64,000 nucleotides of DNA, from assembly GCA_019925105.1 (NCBI GenBank), contig JAHGAU010000001.1:2232001-2296000 (forward strand). The letters run 5' to 3'. Shown in pieces: positions 34,631 to 47,100 of this stretch. The notes below the pieces were generated by a model. It was not told the origin of the DNA, ran no database searches, and saw nothing but the letters and a program-made list of their open reading frames with translations. Origin of the DNA: Niebla homalea. Lineage: Eukaryota; Ascomycota; Lecanoromycetes; Lecanorales; Ramalinaceae. The number at the start of each line of letters is the position of its first letter. Within the stretch, counting starts at the first letter, position 1. Made by a program: the position numbers and the translations under genes.

Positions 34631-36710
34631 TCATTTCTCCTCGTCGAGCTTTATTTCATTCCACTGCAGGGTGACCTCCGTCTTCGCACTTGCCCTCCCA
34701 TTATGCAGATTCAACACCAACTTTCTTTCATGCTCATTACGACTTAACAATCTATGTTCGCCAATCCTCATACCTTGTATGTCAACAGTATTGCTGATGT
34801 CATCGTCACCAAGCCCCAGCGAATCACTGACTTCTACCCTTCCTTCGGCACCAGCCTCTATTTCAAAGCTTAGATACAAGTTCCCTGTATGCGTGTTCAC
34901 TGGCCTGTCAGTAGTCAAGGAGCTTCTGAGAGGGTATTCCAAGGAGTCAATTGTTGACGGTGGGGGCACCCGTACGTATGGCAGTGGGGGTGAATGTGGC
35001 GGGTTTGAAGGCTCTGACGTCCCGGCACACCTATCGTCTGAATGAAGCCGTCTACCATTCGAATTGTTCGATGATGGAACAGGAGAATGACGCGAGTGAA
35101 GGGAAGCATCATTGTCCGCCCTAGGGGTGTCTTTGGGTTCGCTGATGCTTGACAAAGGAATTTTCTCGGATGACAGTTCAATGCCACCTTTGAGGCTTCG
35201 GGGAGGTGTCGTCAGTTTCGGAGGTATGGTCGTGTTGAAGGGCTGTGGCGCGACGCTGGAAGAAGGCGACAGGATGTTGGAGGCCAAGTGAAACGTCGAA
35301 GGATCAGCAGTAATGGTGCTGGAGCTCAAGTGGCTTGGACGACTGCTTATTTCCGATGGTAGCTGTGACCTGAGCACTGATCCAGGCAACGTTGCGTAGC
35401 TCTCGTTGGGATAAGGTACAAATCTGTTGGTCTTCCTGTTCCGCCAATGATTTAATGCTCGGCTCACCTCCCCATTCACTTGTGAGAGCACTTGTCGAAC
35501 CTTCTGACGTTGGTGTTGCAGGGTTGAGCCAACAAAGGTATCCGGGACCGTCCACTGATGATATAGCTTGCCATGAGAATGACTAATGTAGAAGCAATTA
35601 TACCGGGAGAAAAATAGACTGCATAGGTAACAAGCCGACTTACTTACACCAATGACCCTCGGCGTTAGGATTTCTGAGCTAGGTTCCAGCGCGTAAAAGC
35701 ACAGAAGCTGGATCTCGGCGTGCACATGACACTGAACCATAGGGGAAGCTGGTTTTGAGGGTAGCAATATTGATTCATAAGGGTTCAGTGTCTGTAGGTC
35801 GACTGTTCTGAACAGAGCCGCATACCTCTTCGAGGCGTCTGCCATCTGATTACAAGCAGTCCAGTAACGGGCGAGCTTTTTGACGGGCAACAACGCTTTC
35901 GTCTCCATCAGCTCGGATGAGGGTTTTGGCTCCCTCATCGCCAGGCAAAGCTCATGACTCTTCACAATAATACTCATTAGGAGCTTCAGCTCAGCCTCCG
36001 TCCCTACCATGCATTGATCAACAGACTCTAAGAGCCTGCTGTAATGTAAAATGTGGTCTTGAGTGGCAGCAGAAATGGCTTGGCCTTGCGGCGTCTCTAT
36101 AGAGCTTTGAAGTTGCTGATATAAGGGCTGCTTTGGCTTGATTACATGTTTAGGTTTTGTCCATACGAGCGACTGGAGCTTCCCATGGATCCGCTGGCGA
36201 TGGGCACCCACTATCAGCCGAAAGAGGTCGTCCTGACAGACTTGCAATGAAGCTCCTTCTGACGCATGAATGGCTCGAGCGATAAGTTGAGGGTCTGATG
36301 AACGTACCTCTACTTGCAGATTCACGCAGTCGATTGATCACACTTAAGACAAGAGATCTGGCGCCCTCTGTGATTACATCATTCGATGCAATTCGGATAG
36401 TCAGTGCGTCGTGTAGGCGGTTCACTTCTAGCGAAGCCGCCGTGACATATTGCACTATCGGCTTAGTGGATGCAATCATGGCAAAATCATCCGCCAGTGC
36501 CTTCTCTCGATCGAAAGGCAAGATATGTGCGACATCCAGTCGATGATTAGTTTGGTAGACGGAGCCTGGATGCTTGACCTTCGTCCCGGGCACTTCCTGT
36601 AGCTGCTTCAGCTCCGTCACGTTTTTTCGAAAGGTTGGCAATTGCACATCCCGCCAGATAGATTCCTTCGAGGAGGCTGTCTTGACTGGTCTCAGTTTGC
36701 TTTCCGTCAT
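34631..36710 (-). CDS. OTT_1508-like nucleic-acid deaminase family protein
   Basis: Two exons, 36710-36308 and 36258-34631 (49-nt intron, phases matching), give 676 residues. The N-terminal 300 residues are helical with no family known to me. The middle holds a deaminase signature: CHVHAEIQLLCFY (His-Ala-Glu, zinc ligand and proton-shuttle Glu, near residue 311) followed by SKSACYLCSLFFSRY (the Cys-x-x-Cys zinc ligands near 345) and a SHGKLYHQW segment. These fit the OTT_1508-like deaminases (Pfam PF14441), a family expanded in fungi and thought to derive from bacterial toxin-type deaminases; the fungal substrates are unknown. Residues about 430-590 are a Ser/Pro-rich linker, and the last 110 residues are a separate basic segment. 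The ATG at 36710 is the first in its open frame; an extra upstream exon cannot be excluded. Confidence 0.75.
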
Positions 36711-37716
36711 TCCAATTTGGTATAAGCATGCGGAAACACGCACTGCAAGTGGACTGTCTAAGGACGTCAAAGAAAATGGAAGGTTTGCAACACAATAATG
36801 GCCTAGAGAAAACGACTGTTCCCTGCTGTCGGGAACTGGGCAGAATAGCACAATCACGGCAGAACGAGTGAATAGCAAACATGATGCACGCAAACCCACT
36901 GGGCTCTCAATAGATCAATCAGGTTACGGCATGCCAGCAACATCCACGCAGTATCATGCAGGTAGCCTTACCTTCCATCGTATTGGCCTTGATTATGCAC
37001 GTGCTCGAGGTTCAGGGGCACAATTGTGCAGTGTATCTACTCACCGACCCATCAGACCCTGGGATGGCCGATCACTTACTTGGACTAGAGATACATCGAC
37101 ATCGACATCGACACCGAAGGTGAGGTGCACTGATTGAGGCTCGGAGTCGGACATGACAACAAAGGTCGTTTGAACCCTTGAACCTTGCTTTGTTACGTTG
37201 GACGTCCCCTGAGAGTACACACCGCATTTCAAGCCACTCTGGATCTGCACCTATGACTTGTATATTTACATTTCAAGACCTTTCAAAGACTAGATGGTGC
37301 ATAGCACCTGATTTCGACGCAGAGCTGATAGATCCCCCATGAACCGACAGAAGGCTTTCGGTTACACACGAGTGGCAGTATACGTGAATCAGCTGGTGAA
37401 GTTAGATGAAGCTCGTTTTGCTCGAGGAGGGTCCTTGAAGGGCCTAGCACAAAACAAGGAATATTACAACATACTCTACCTAATCGATAAGAATCTTCAG
37501 GGACGGCGGGGCGAAAACGTGGGGTGACTGCTGCTAAACGGCTGCTAACGGCCACTGGAGAAATAGCTGCCCTCAACATCTACCAATTTTTCCTTTCGTG
37601 CATCTCGCAAATCTTTCATGTAAGCCATGCTACGTTCCCAGCTTCGTTATAGCACTTCCAATTGACATTCCAGTGCTGAATCCCTACAGTACAGCACTTC
37701 AGACTACCCCGCAATC
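36711..37716. other. Divergent intergenic region, deaminase / glycogen phosphorylase
   Basis: About 1 kb of promoter and leader sequence for two divergent genes. A short CGACAT-type repeat (about three copies) lies near 37093-37110. Nothing else recognised. Confidence 0.4.
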
Positions 37717-40700
37717 ATGGCTACCACAACGATCCGCCAAAGGAAACCCTCTACAAGTGCCCCAATCACAGACCTCAAAGGTCCAGTTGGCCCCGAAGGC
37801 ATATCCCGTCCAAAACATAAGCGTACTGCCACAGGCTTCGGGCCCAGTGAAATCAAGAGCGTCGAGTCAAGTATCCCTGAAGGACAAAGAGCTGCGTGAG
37901 ACCGTCCGCCCTGAGTCCGCAATGCCCCCACTGACAATGTTGGTAGATGGAGAAAGCACGTACGTCCAGAAAAGCCACTTGGAGGAAGAGAAGTGCCGCT
38001 AAAGTTTTCAAGTCTGCCCAAGGCTTTACAACCAAAGAACAATTCGAGGTAAGAAAGTGTGGAAGAACCCCGTCACGAGCAATCCCAGGAGCTAAGCTTG
38101 GCTGCAGGATGAAGCAGTCCGCCACATAGAGACGACCCTTGCTCGGTCCCTGTTCAATTGCGATGAGCTGTGAGTCTAGAGGAGCTCTGAAGCTACAACC
38201 CACTGACATTGTATACCAGAGCCGCCTACTCCGGCACAGCCCTTGCCTTCCGGGACAGACTTGTCATAGAATGGAATCGGACACAACAAAGGCAAACCTT
38301 TGCCGACAAAAAGCGTGTTTACTGTGAGCGAGCCTAGACAGCCCCCCAAGTCTTCCGCTGAATGTCCTAGATCTTTCGTTGGAGTTCCTCATGGGAAGAG
38401 CCATGGACAATGCTATGCTCAATGTTGGGCTGAAGGACGTCGCCAGAGGTACGAGCAGAATCTTCTCTGTATATTTTGGCACTGACTAACCTTCCCGTCA
38501 GCTGGTCTGAATGAGCTCGGTTTCAATATGGAAGATGTCATCTCCCAGGAACATGATGCTGCATTGGGCAACGGCGGTCTCGGACGCCTTGCTGCTTGTT
38601 TCCTTGACAGCATGGCTACCATGAACTTTCCGGCATGGGGCTACGGTCTTCGTTATAGGTACGGCATCTTCAAGCAGGAAATTGTCGATGGTTTTCAGGT
38701 GGAGGTACCAGATTACTGGTTGGACTTCAACCCCTGGGAGTTCCCCCGGCACGATATCACAGTAGACATACAATTCTATGGCTATGTCAGCAGAAAGACG
38801 TGAGTCTTCTTTGGTAACCGCCTTGAGTACCTGCAGCTAACATTCCGGCCAGAGATGAGGACGGCAAGAACATTGCTGTCTGGGAGGGAGGTGAGATTGT
38901 TGATGCTGTCGCTTTTGATGTTCCTATCCCTGGCTACGGAACCTCGACGACCAATAATCTTCGCTTGTGGTCATCACAGGCATCGAAGGGAGAGTTCGAC
39001 TTTCAGAAGTTCAACTCTGGCAATTATGAGGGATCTGTTGGTGACCAGCAGCGTGCCGAGACGATTTCGGCGGTTCTGTATCCAAACGAGAACTTTGAAT
39101 CTGGAAAGGAGCTGCGTCTGAAGCAGCAATATTTCTGGTGTGCAGCATCTCTTTACGACATCGTTCGTCGATTCAAGAAAGGCAAGAAAGCTTGGCCAAC
39201 ATTCCCTGAGAATGTGGCCATCCAATTGAATGACACTCATCCAACCCTCGCTATCGTGGAGTTGCAGCGCATCCTGGTCGATCTGGAGGGTCTGGAATGG
39301 GAAGAGGCCTGGAACATTGTGATCAACACTTTCGGCTACACCAACCACACAGTCATGCCAGAGGCCTTGGAGAAGTGGTCAGTACCTTTAATGCAAAATC
39401 TCCTGCCACGGCACCTTCAAATCGTGTATGAGGTCAATCTCCGCTTCCTCCAAATGGTCGAAAAGAAGTTCCCCAAGGATCGAGACCTGCTCACCCGAGT
39501 ATCGATCATTGAGGAGACCCAGCCAAAGATGGTCAGAATGGCCCATCTCGCGACCATTGGAAGCCACAAGGTCAACGGGGTGGCCGAGCTTCACTCTGAT
39601 CTGATCCGAACGACCATCTTCAAGGACTTTGTCACCATCTATGGCCCAGACAAGTTCACCAACGTCACCAACGGCATCACACCACGGCGATGGCTCCATC
39701 AAGCCAATCCCCGTCTTTCCGAACTGATTGCGTCCAAGCTCGGTGGTTATGACTTCTTGACTGACCTGACCAAGTTGAACAAGCTTGAGACCTTCCTAGA
39801 TGATAAGGCCTTCAAGAAGGAATGGCAAGAGATCAAATACGCGAACAAAGTCCGCCTAGCGCAGTACATTCAAAGGACTACTGGCGTCAGCGTGAACCCC
39901 AAGGCTCTCTTTGACATCCAAGTCAAGCGGATACACGAGTATAAGAGACAGCAACTGAATATCCTGGGAGTCATCCACCGCTATCTCACCATCAAAGCCA
40001 TGAGCCCTGAAGAGCGCAAGAAGCTCGCCCCGCGCGTTTCCATCTTTGGTGGAAAAGCCGCCCCAGGATACTGGATGGCCAAAACGATCATCCATCTTGT
40101 CTGCGCAGTCGGCGAGGTCGTGAACAAGGACGAAGACGTCGGCGACCTCCTGAAGGTTATTTACGTCGAGGACTACAACGTCAGCAAAGCGGAGATGCTC
40201 ACACCAGCATCCGATATCAGCGAGCACATCTCCACAGCAGGTACTGAAGCGTCCGGCACAAGCAACATGAAGTTCGTGCTCAATGGCGGTCTCGTTATCG
40301 GTACTTGTGACGGTGCCAACGTAAGCCACCCTGCTCTTCCTTCTCCTTCTTCCCTCACGCCCACTGCATCCTACGACAACACCCAAAAAACTCACATGGC
40401 ATGATGATAGATCGAAATCACACGCGAGATTGGCGACTCCAACATCTTCCTCTTCGGCAACCTGGCCGAGGACGTCGAGGACCTCCGCCACGCCCACCAC
40501 TACGGCTCCTTCCAACTCGACCCCGACCTCGCCAAGGTGTTTTCGGCCATCAAATCGGGCATGTTCGGCGATGCGGGCCGCTTCGCCGCGCTGTGCGACA
40601 GCATCACCGATCAGGGCGATTACTACCTGGTGTCGGACGACTTTGCGTCGTACATCCAGACGCACGGGTTGATCGACGAGGCCTTCAAGGATCAGGATGC

Positions 40701-40845
40701 CTGGTTGGAGAAGTGCATCACCAGCGTGAGCCGGATGGGCTTCTTCTCGAGCGATCGGTGCATCGATCAGTATGCGGAGGAGATCTGGAATGCGGAGCCC
40801 TTGCCTCCGGACCAGGGTGCCAATGGGAAGGCCAATGGGCATTAG
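37717..40845 (+). CDS. GPH1: Glycogen phosphorylase
   Basis: PLP-dependent GT35 enzyme that releases glucose-1-phosphate from glycogen. Nine exons, 37717-37895, 37947-37959, 38013-38048, 38108-38169, 38220-38323, 38371-38448, 38502-38799, 38853-40320 and 40411-40845, give 890 residues; every junction phase matches. Exon 2 is a 13-nt microexon (Trp-Arg-Lys-His, with the Ala codon split). Diagnostic text includes [76 protein letters not shown] and the cofactor motif [15 protein letters not shown], in which Lys730 is the expected PLP-binding residue. The last exon differs in base use: it is GC-rich, with C-ending codons first and G-ending codons later. The 5' half is packed with small introns and the 3' half has almost none. 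Confidence 0.96.
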
Positions 40846-41229
40846 GTCTGGTCTTCTCGAAAAGGGCTCTTTGGGTGGCGGATCTAACCTCTGAGATGAC
40901 TCGGAGCACAGGCGACGCTACTGCAATGTGCTGTGACTGAGATCTTAAGCCCTTTGCAGGCCCGGAAGATAGATGCCAAAAATGGCATGATTGTTTGCGA
41001 CATAGATGCATTAGACGAATAAAGCAGCATCCGAGATTGAAATCACTATTCCATTCTCTCACCAGCATCTAAGTTTTGGCCTTGGAGCATGACTCCTCAT
41101 TTAGCTACAGCTATTCGTGCCATAAGCGACCTCGAGAAAATATTCCAGCCATCTTGCCATGTTCGGACATGCAACACAAGATCTCCGATATCTCATCAAC
41201 CTCGGATGCACTCAGATCTACCCAGCCGT
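40846..41229. other. Convergent intergenic region, GPH1 / ThDP enzyme
   Basis: 384 bp between two convergent stop codons, so both 3' ends lie here. It is markedly less GC-rich than the coding ends on each side, which makes the two flanking GC islands distinct. Confidence 0.5.
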
Positions 41230-43243
41230 CTAACTCGTCTCAGCCAGATACTTCCCCTCCGTCCCCTCCATCTGCGCATCCAACACGGCTCCAATCCCAT
41301 TCTTCACACTCTCCACCGCCTGCGGCAACAGCTTTCCCAACTCCTCCACCGTGCTCGCCCGCCCCGCCCACAGCTTCCCGCCCGCCGCCGCCTTGGCCAT
41401 GCCCGCATAATCCGGGCTGGGCGCGAAACTGATGTTCAAATCCTCATTGCTCATCTTACTCGCCTCGCCCTGGGGGTGCACGAGCAACAGGCTCCGCTTG
41501 GGCGCGTTCCAGCCCTTGTTGTTCAGTACGACCGTCAGCACAGGGAGGGTGTAGCGCTGCGCGATCCAGTAGACCGAACCCGGAACGGAGAACAGAAACG
41601 TGCCATCCCCAACGATCTGGCAGACGAAACGATGGGGGCCCGCGGCGAGCTTGATGCCCAGGGCGCCACCACCGGACCAGCCGAGCCCCCCGCCCCCGCA
41701 ATTGATCCATGTTCCGGGCAAGGTGGGCTGGATCTGGTCTGCAACGAGGGCAGTGCTGGTGACGGCTTCGATGGCGAAGATGGTGTCGGTGGGGACGGAG
41801 CCGCGGATCGCCGCTGAGAGGTAAGAGGCGTTGTAGTTGCCTTGGGCGGACGACTGGGCTGATTCGGTTATTGTTTTCATCCGGCCTGCGTGGGCGTTTT
41901 GAAGCTCCTGCCAGCGGTCCGTGAACGATGCTGCTCTCTCTGACAGGTTCTTGTCGTTTGAAATGTAGTTGGACAGTTGTTTAAAGGCGATACCTGTGCT
42001 CACCTTCCACCTACCTTCGGTTGGAAGATAGAAGACGGGCATCTGCTGCTTTAGTGGGTCGGCATCGATGTGGAAAATCCTGGCGGACGATTTTGGTTTG
42101 CATTGCGTTGGAATCCAAGGGACGTCACAATCAGCGACCAATATCACGTCCGCTGCGGTAATGTTGTCCTCGATCCCATATCTGAGCCCGAGTGAAGCAG
42201 GATGGTCTGCTGGGAAACACATATCACTGCCTCCTGAATCAAAAACTTTCAAGCCTTTCACAGTGTCGGCCAAGGACACCAATTCGTGCACGGTGGCGTG
42301 ATTTCTCCCGGAATAGCCAGTGATGACCAATGGCTTTGCAGCCTCGACCAGGGCCGTCGCAACGGTCTTGACTACACCTTCGGTCAATGCCACATCTCCC
42401 ATGGGTTGCCACTGCTCCGGATGCATTGGATATGGTTCAATCTCCTCCTCCATAGCTTCCCTGCTACCTACCAAATACACCGGGCCCTGAGGAGCCGACA
42501 TGGCGAACTGATAGGCTCTCCCGACCAACTGCTTGATATTGACTCCTCTCTTGATCTCATTTGCGTACCGACAGTACTGCGCGATGATCTGCTTCTGGTC
42601 GGGCACATCTTGTATCCAGTGGATGTACTCTGTCCGGCTTCCCCGAAGCTCACCCTCCAAGGTGTAGGGCGAAAGACCTGCGAAGATCAGGACTGGGGCT
42701 CGGCCGCAGCTGGCGTTATGGACGGCAGCACCGAGACCTTGAGTTCCCACATCGACATGGACGATGACGCATTGAGGGCGAGAAGTCAGGCGGGCGTAGC
42801 CGTCGGCCATGGAGAGGGCAACCATCTGGTCAACGGGTTAGGGCGAAGTCCAATATGGCTGGTTTGGGCAGGAACCGACCTCGTTCGGACATGTTATGAT
42901 CTTGGGGAATTGGTCCGGCTTTGTCTTTTGACCTCTGATGATCGCTTCCAGAATGGAGGGGTGATCGGAGCCCAGATTGACGAAGCAGTTGGTGATGCCG
43001 AGCTGAGGGTTGGAAGGTGGATTAGCAAGACTTTGCTAGCTGCTTGTTGTAATGGCCATATAGGGTAAATCAGGGTAGATCAGGGTAGATTATGGTAGAT
43101 CATGGTAGACCATGGGCGTTACATACCTCCCAGAGAGCCTCGAAGAAAGCATCTGAAGCTGTATACCTGTATGAACAGTCAATAAAGACTTACCCTGACG
43201 GGGTGTATCACAGTGGAAACGTAAACCCAAAGGGTACTCACAT
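41230..43243 (-). CDS. Thiamine-diphosphate-dependent enzyme, acetolactate synthase/benzoylformate decarboxylase-like
   Basis: A three-domain ThDP enzyme of 586 residues. Coding exons are the two bases 43243-43242, then 43166-43127, 43002-42880 and 42825-41230, with introns of 75, 124 and 54 nt. The start codon is split: AT in exon 1 and G in exon 2, giving MYTASDAFFEALWE. No other in-frame ATG fits. The PYR domain has the catalytic Glu55 in CPNEMVALSMADGYAR. The central domain contains KPLVITGYSGRNH. The PP domain has GDGTFLFSVPGS...NNKGWN, the Mg-ThDP motif, near residue 460. The family includes acetolactate synthase, benzoylformate decarboxylase and oxalyl-CoA decarboxylase relatives; the mitochondrial biosynthetic acetolactate synthase is unlikely because there is no presequence. 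Substrate unknown. The 3' third is a GC-rich island with a C-to-G skew switch. Confidence 0.85.
43063..43112. repeat. Five 10-bp tandem repeats in an intron
   Basis: Five units of the form gggtagatca/tggtagatca, with a few substitutions, lie inside the 124-nt intron of the ThDP gene. This explains why this intron is twice the usual size. The unit is pyrimidine/purine-biased and its copy number may vary between strains. Confidence 0.85.
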
Positions 43244-44107
43244 GTTGTGATGATGATTCTGCAGAGTTATACAGACCTAAATGTCTGTTTCTGTCGGATG
43301 GACAATGTTGGTTCCTTGGATCACAGTGGGGAGTATTGCTGGATCAAGGTAAACGGCACCCGAGAGGTGAGTGACCATCATCCTTCATCATTGCCTCGTG
43401 GTGTCGCATTTTCCACCCAGGGAAGGAACGAGGGAACCTCGCAGGATGCCGCGGTTACCATCGGCAATGGGATCAGGGTAGTGTGGAACTGGTAGGGTCA
43501 TTGTGACTGGCCCAATATTGAGCCCATACGACAATGCTGAAGGAGTTGTTGGCAGTGTCTGAAGTTACGATTGGAGTCAACAGTGAGGTTAGCAACCGGA
43601 AGGACTGCGCAAGGCTCTGCACGTCAGACGCCGTTCCTGGGTACGGAATACACTGGGCAGTCGCCGCAAGGGCGACAGGTAAACACTTGAAGCACGAGAA
43701 TCTCGCATATATGTCGGGTGACAGCAGCCAATCAGGCTCCGGAACACCTCTCTGCTGCCAGGGGCTTTTTCTGCCGGAATTGTTCGGGTACTGTTCGAAT
43801 GGCAGCAATATGGTCTTCATGAGAGATTGTGTTCAGCTATCTGCACCGTAAACATCTTGTTTCAAAGGAATGTGTCCAACGCCGCCCTTTTCTCCATCCA
43901 TCACATTGCTTCAAATTGGTATCTCGTGCAGACTCAACCGAAAGAATGAAACCAACTCCGCAAAAAGCGCCCGCCTCTGCCATATCACCGTTTATGTTGC
44001 GCGTCGTGGGGTATAGGATATTGTTGTTTTTCAGAGCATAAGCCATCACATCAAGGTTTCGCAATCTTGGAGACGGAAAAGAAAAAGGAGCACATATAAC
44101 CGCCCGT
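43244..44107. other. Intergenic ThDP enzyme - KH protein
   Basis: About 860 bp containing the ThDP promoter (right of 43243) and the 3' end of the KH gene. Frames of 82-119 codons on both strands overlap and lack features. No RNA gene seen. Confidence 0.4.
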
Positions 44108-47100
44108 CTAACGAGGTGGCCCAATTGGGACCGGGTATCCATTGGTCGAATGAGAAGTACTAGGGCGTCCACTGTCGTGTGATGCCCGAGGATCATGACG
44201 AGGAGTCATATCCCCTGACATCATGCCGGCAAATGGAAGCTTTTGTTCCGATTTGTTTTCAAAACGTAGAGGCCACCCGCCGTTGCCCAAAGGCTCGTCG
44301 CCTTCAGGGAGATTGACCCCGCTATCATTCCACGGGTTTCGGTAGCCGCTATCGCGGGACTCCATCGATACTAAAGACGCCCGAGAGGCATTGGACGAGG
44401 CTTGCTTGAAGAACGAGCCAGAGGAAGTGGACTGGTTCTTGCGCCGATCCAGAAACGACGAGATCGATGAGATGCTGCCAGGCTTGCGGATCTTGCCGAA
44501 CAAGGAGCCGCGGTCACTAGCATCGTCGCCGAATGTGGAACGGGTGGGCGAGTCGGTACCCAGTGGTGTGGGCGCGTTGTGTAACAACTTGGAGTCAAAG
44601 AATGGCAAGGAATCCTCAAAGGAGTCGGATTTGGGTCGTGGGATCGCCCCCTTGACCGTGCTTGCATCTAGACCATGCGGAATGAGGTGAGAGACCAAGA
44701 AATCAATAGCGTCCTTCAGACCACCTGCGTTGTTACGGGTGTATTGGAGCAGAAGCCGCTCCTCAACCGTGTCTTTGGTCTTGTCCTTGTCTCCAGGTTC
44801 GCTGTCTCCGGGCTCTTTGTCTGCGATCTTCAAGTCATCCAATTTAGCATCGTTGCGGACCTGAAGACTGACTTCGTACTGGCTCTGCAGCCTCTGGCAG
44901 ATTTCGGGTTCGAATTCGGCAGACCGGAAGAATTCTCGTAACTGAGAAGTTGCCGGTAGAACAATCTCGTGGCTTTCAGGCACCATTCCCTGTGGATCAG
45001 TTAGCGCCATACGAGCTTGTGCATGCAGTAGTTGCGAGCAAGACCCACCAGGAATTCGTCAACGGCCTGTGGAACTTGGTACTCTGGGCCAGAAATCGTC
45101 ACTACATCGGAAGCCATCTCGGTCGCGGGAAAATCGATTTTGCAATTCCATTTCTTTTCAAGGTCCTCGATCTCATTCATTCGAGCAATGAGTTGTCTAT
45201 GGTACAAGCGGTTGATGACGACGGTCTCGGAGACGAACTCCGCGTCCTTGAAAACCAAGTATGTCAGAGCACGGACTTGTCAATGTTGACTGAGCGGAAG
45301 AACTTTCTACTCCTTGGCCAGTGCTTCGGGCTCCGGTTCTTGCTCTTCTTCTTCTGGGTAATCATCAGGGCTACTGACCACTTTCTCGACCATGTCCATG
45401 ATTTCCTGCTTCACCAAATCCAAAGCCTGAGCGTTCCGAGCCGGCGTTCGGCAAATCACATTGTCGATCTTGATATCATCATCCTCCTTGCCAATGCCGC
45501 CGCGGTCCATGGCGTTTGAGAACTTGACGAAGACGGAATATCGCTTCATGATACGTTGAATGTGCTGGCCACCGATGCCAATGATGCGTTTATGGTATTG
45601 GTCAGGCACGTGAAACGAGATCGAGGCGGGCATTTCCTGCTCGACGAGCTCCAGTCCGTTCTTGGTTGCATCGTACTGTGCGCCGCATACGTCAATGTAG
45701 AAGTTGTATTCGTTGAAGCCGTCGAAAATAATCTGCACATTGCCTACTCATGCCATCAGCGATTGATATAGAAGAGGGTATCGATTAGCAATACTTTGAC
45801 CCATAATCTTGTTGATCTTGCCGTTCTTCTTGCCGCTCACAAATTCCTTGTGCTCATTGGCGAGCTCGATCTTGACACGAATCTGATACTGAGCCCGCTT
45901 CACGAAGGGAATCTGGTGAATAACCATCATAGCAGCCTTGACGGCGTCATCGGAGCCATTAATAGCAAACGTCAGCTTCTCGAAACCAATTTCTGCCCCA
46001 GAGTTGGTACAAATGTCTGAGAGCATAGTTCGGATATCAGAAGGCGAAGGTGCTCGCATGCTACTCGCTCCGGCAGACACTGGATCAGCTAGCCACCACG
46101 TAGCGCTGTAGAACTGCCCGGCCTGCTCACACGTCAGAAGTTGAATCGAGTCCTCTGCTGGGAGATTGTACCAGTGCCATGATCTCTCGGACTGTACGCT
46201 CTACATGAAGGATCTCCGTTCCTTGAACCCGGATAAGGCCACGTTGGCTGCCGAGCTGGGGGAACAGGACGTAAGACCCATTCGTCTCCATGACCTTTCT
46301 GACCTTATCGAGACGGTCGAGTAGGATGCTATCAATCTTGTGTGCTGAAACCATGACATCTTTTACGTAGCACTTGGTGTTCATCACCAGGTCGTGCAAC
46401 TTCTTCTTGGCAACCTCGACGCATTGCTTGTTTTCGCCCGTAATGTAGACCTCGTCCTCGCCTCTTCGACGGGCTCCTGGAGGGGTATATCCATAGATGC
46501 GTGGGAAAGGGGGAGGGAAATAAATTGCCGTATTGGACGCAGCCTCAATCAGACGAATGTTCTTCCTGGTCCTACCGCACGTAATGGTGTGAAGGGAGAG
46601 CTCTAGTTTCATGATATCGACATGACGTTGTAGCTACGAGCATGTTAGCTTGGGTTGCGGCCACCTTGGTCATACAGGCTTACGATTTGGTCGATCATGA
46701 TCAAGATGCGCGTTTTGGAATGCTCGGAGCTTTCCGAGTCACCGTAGATGGCAATGCGAAGACGTTGATCGAAGTGGACGTCCGAGCCATTGCCATAGCT
46801 TGCCCCTGTACTTTCAGGATCTTGAGGCTTGGGATTGAGCAAGAAGACGTCTGTTCCAGTGTAGCTAGCTACAGCGTCGATGTGTTCGAGTACCTCTTGC
46901 CTGATGCCGCTTAGATCTTGTCGTATGACGAGATTGGTGTCAATATCGACCAGAGCCAATTTCTGGGATTCCATTAGCTCTGGTGCTAAGGGCCCAGGGA
47001 GCAGACAACTCCAAGCCTTACCAGCATGATGGGCGTCTCATTTAAGATCTTGGCGCGCATCTTGTGCACCACGTCAGAGTCTCCAGACACACAGACATTG

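Noticed and set aside
39856..40842. 328-codon minus-strand frame opposite GPH1
   Set aside because: Shadow of the phosphorylase codons; the + strand matches a well-known enzyme throughout.
41089..41817. 242-codon + strand frame opposite the ThDP gene
   Set aside because: Arg/Pro-rich antisense of a GC-rich coding exon.
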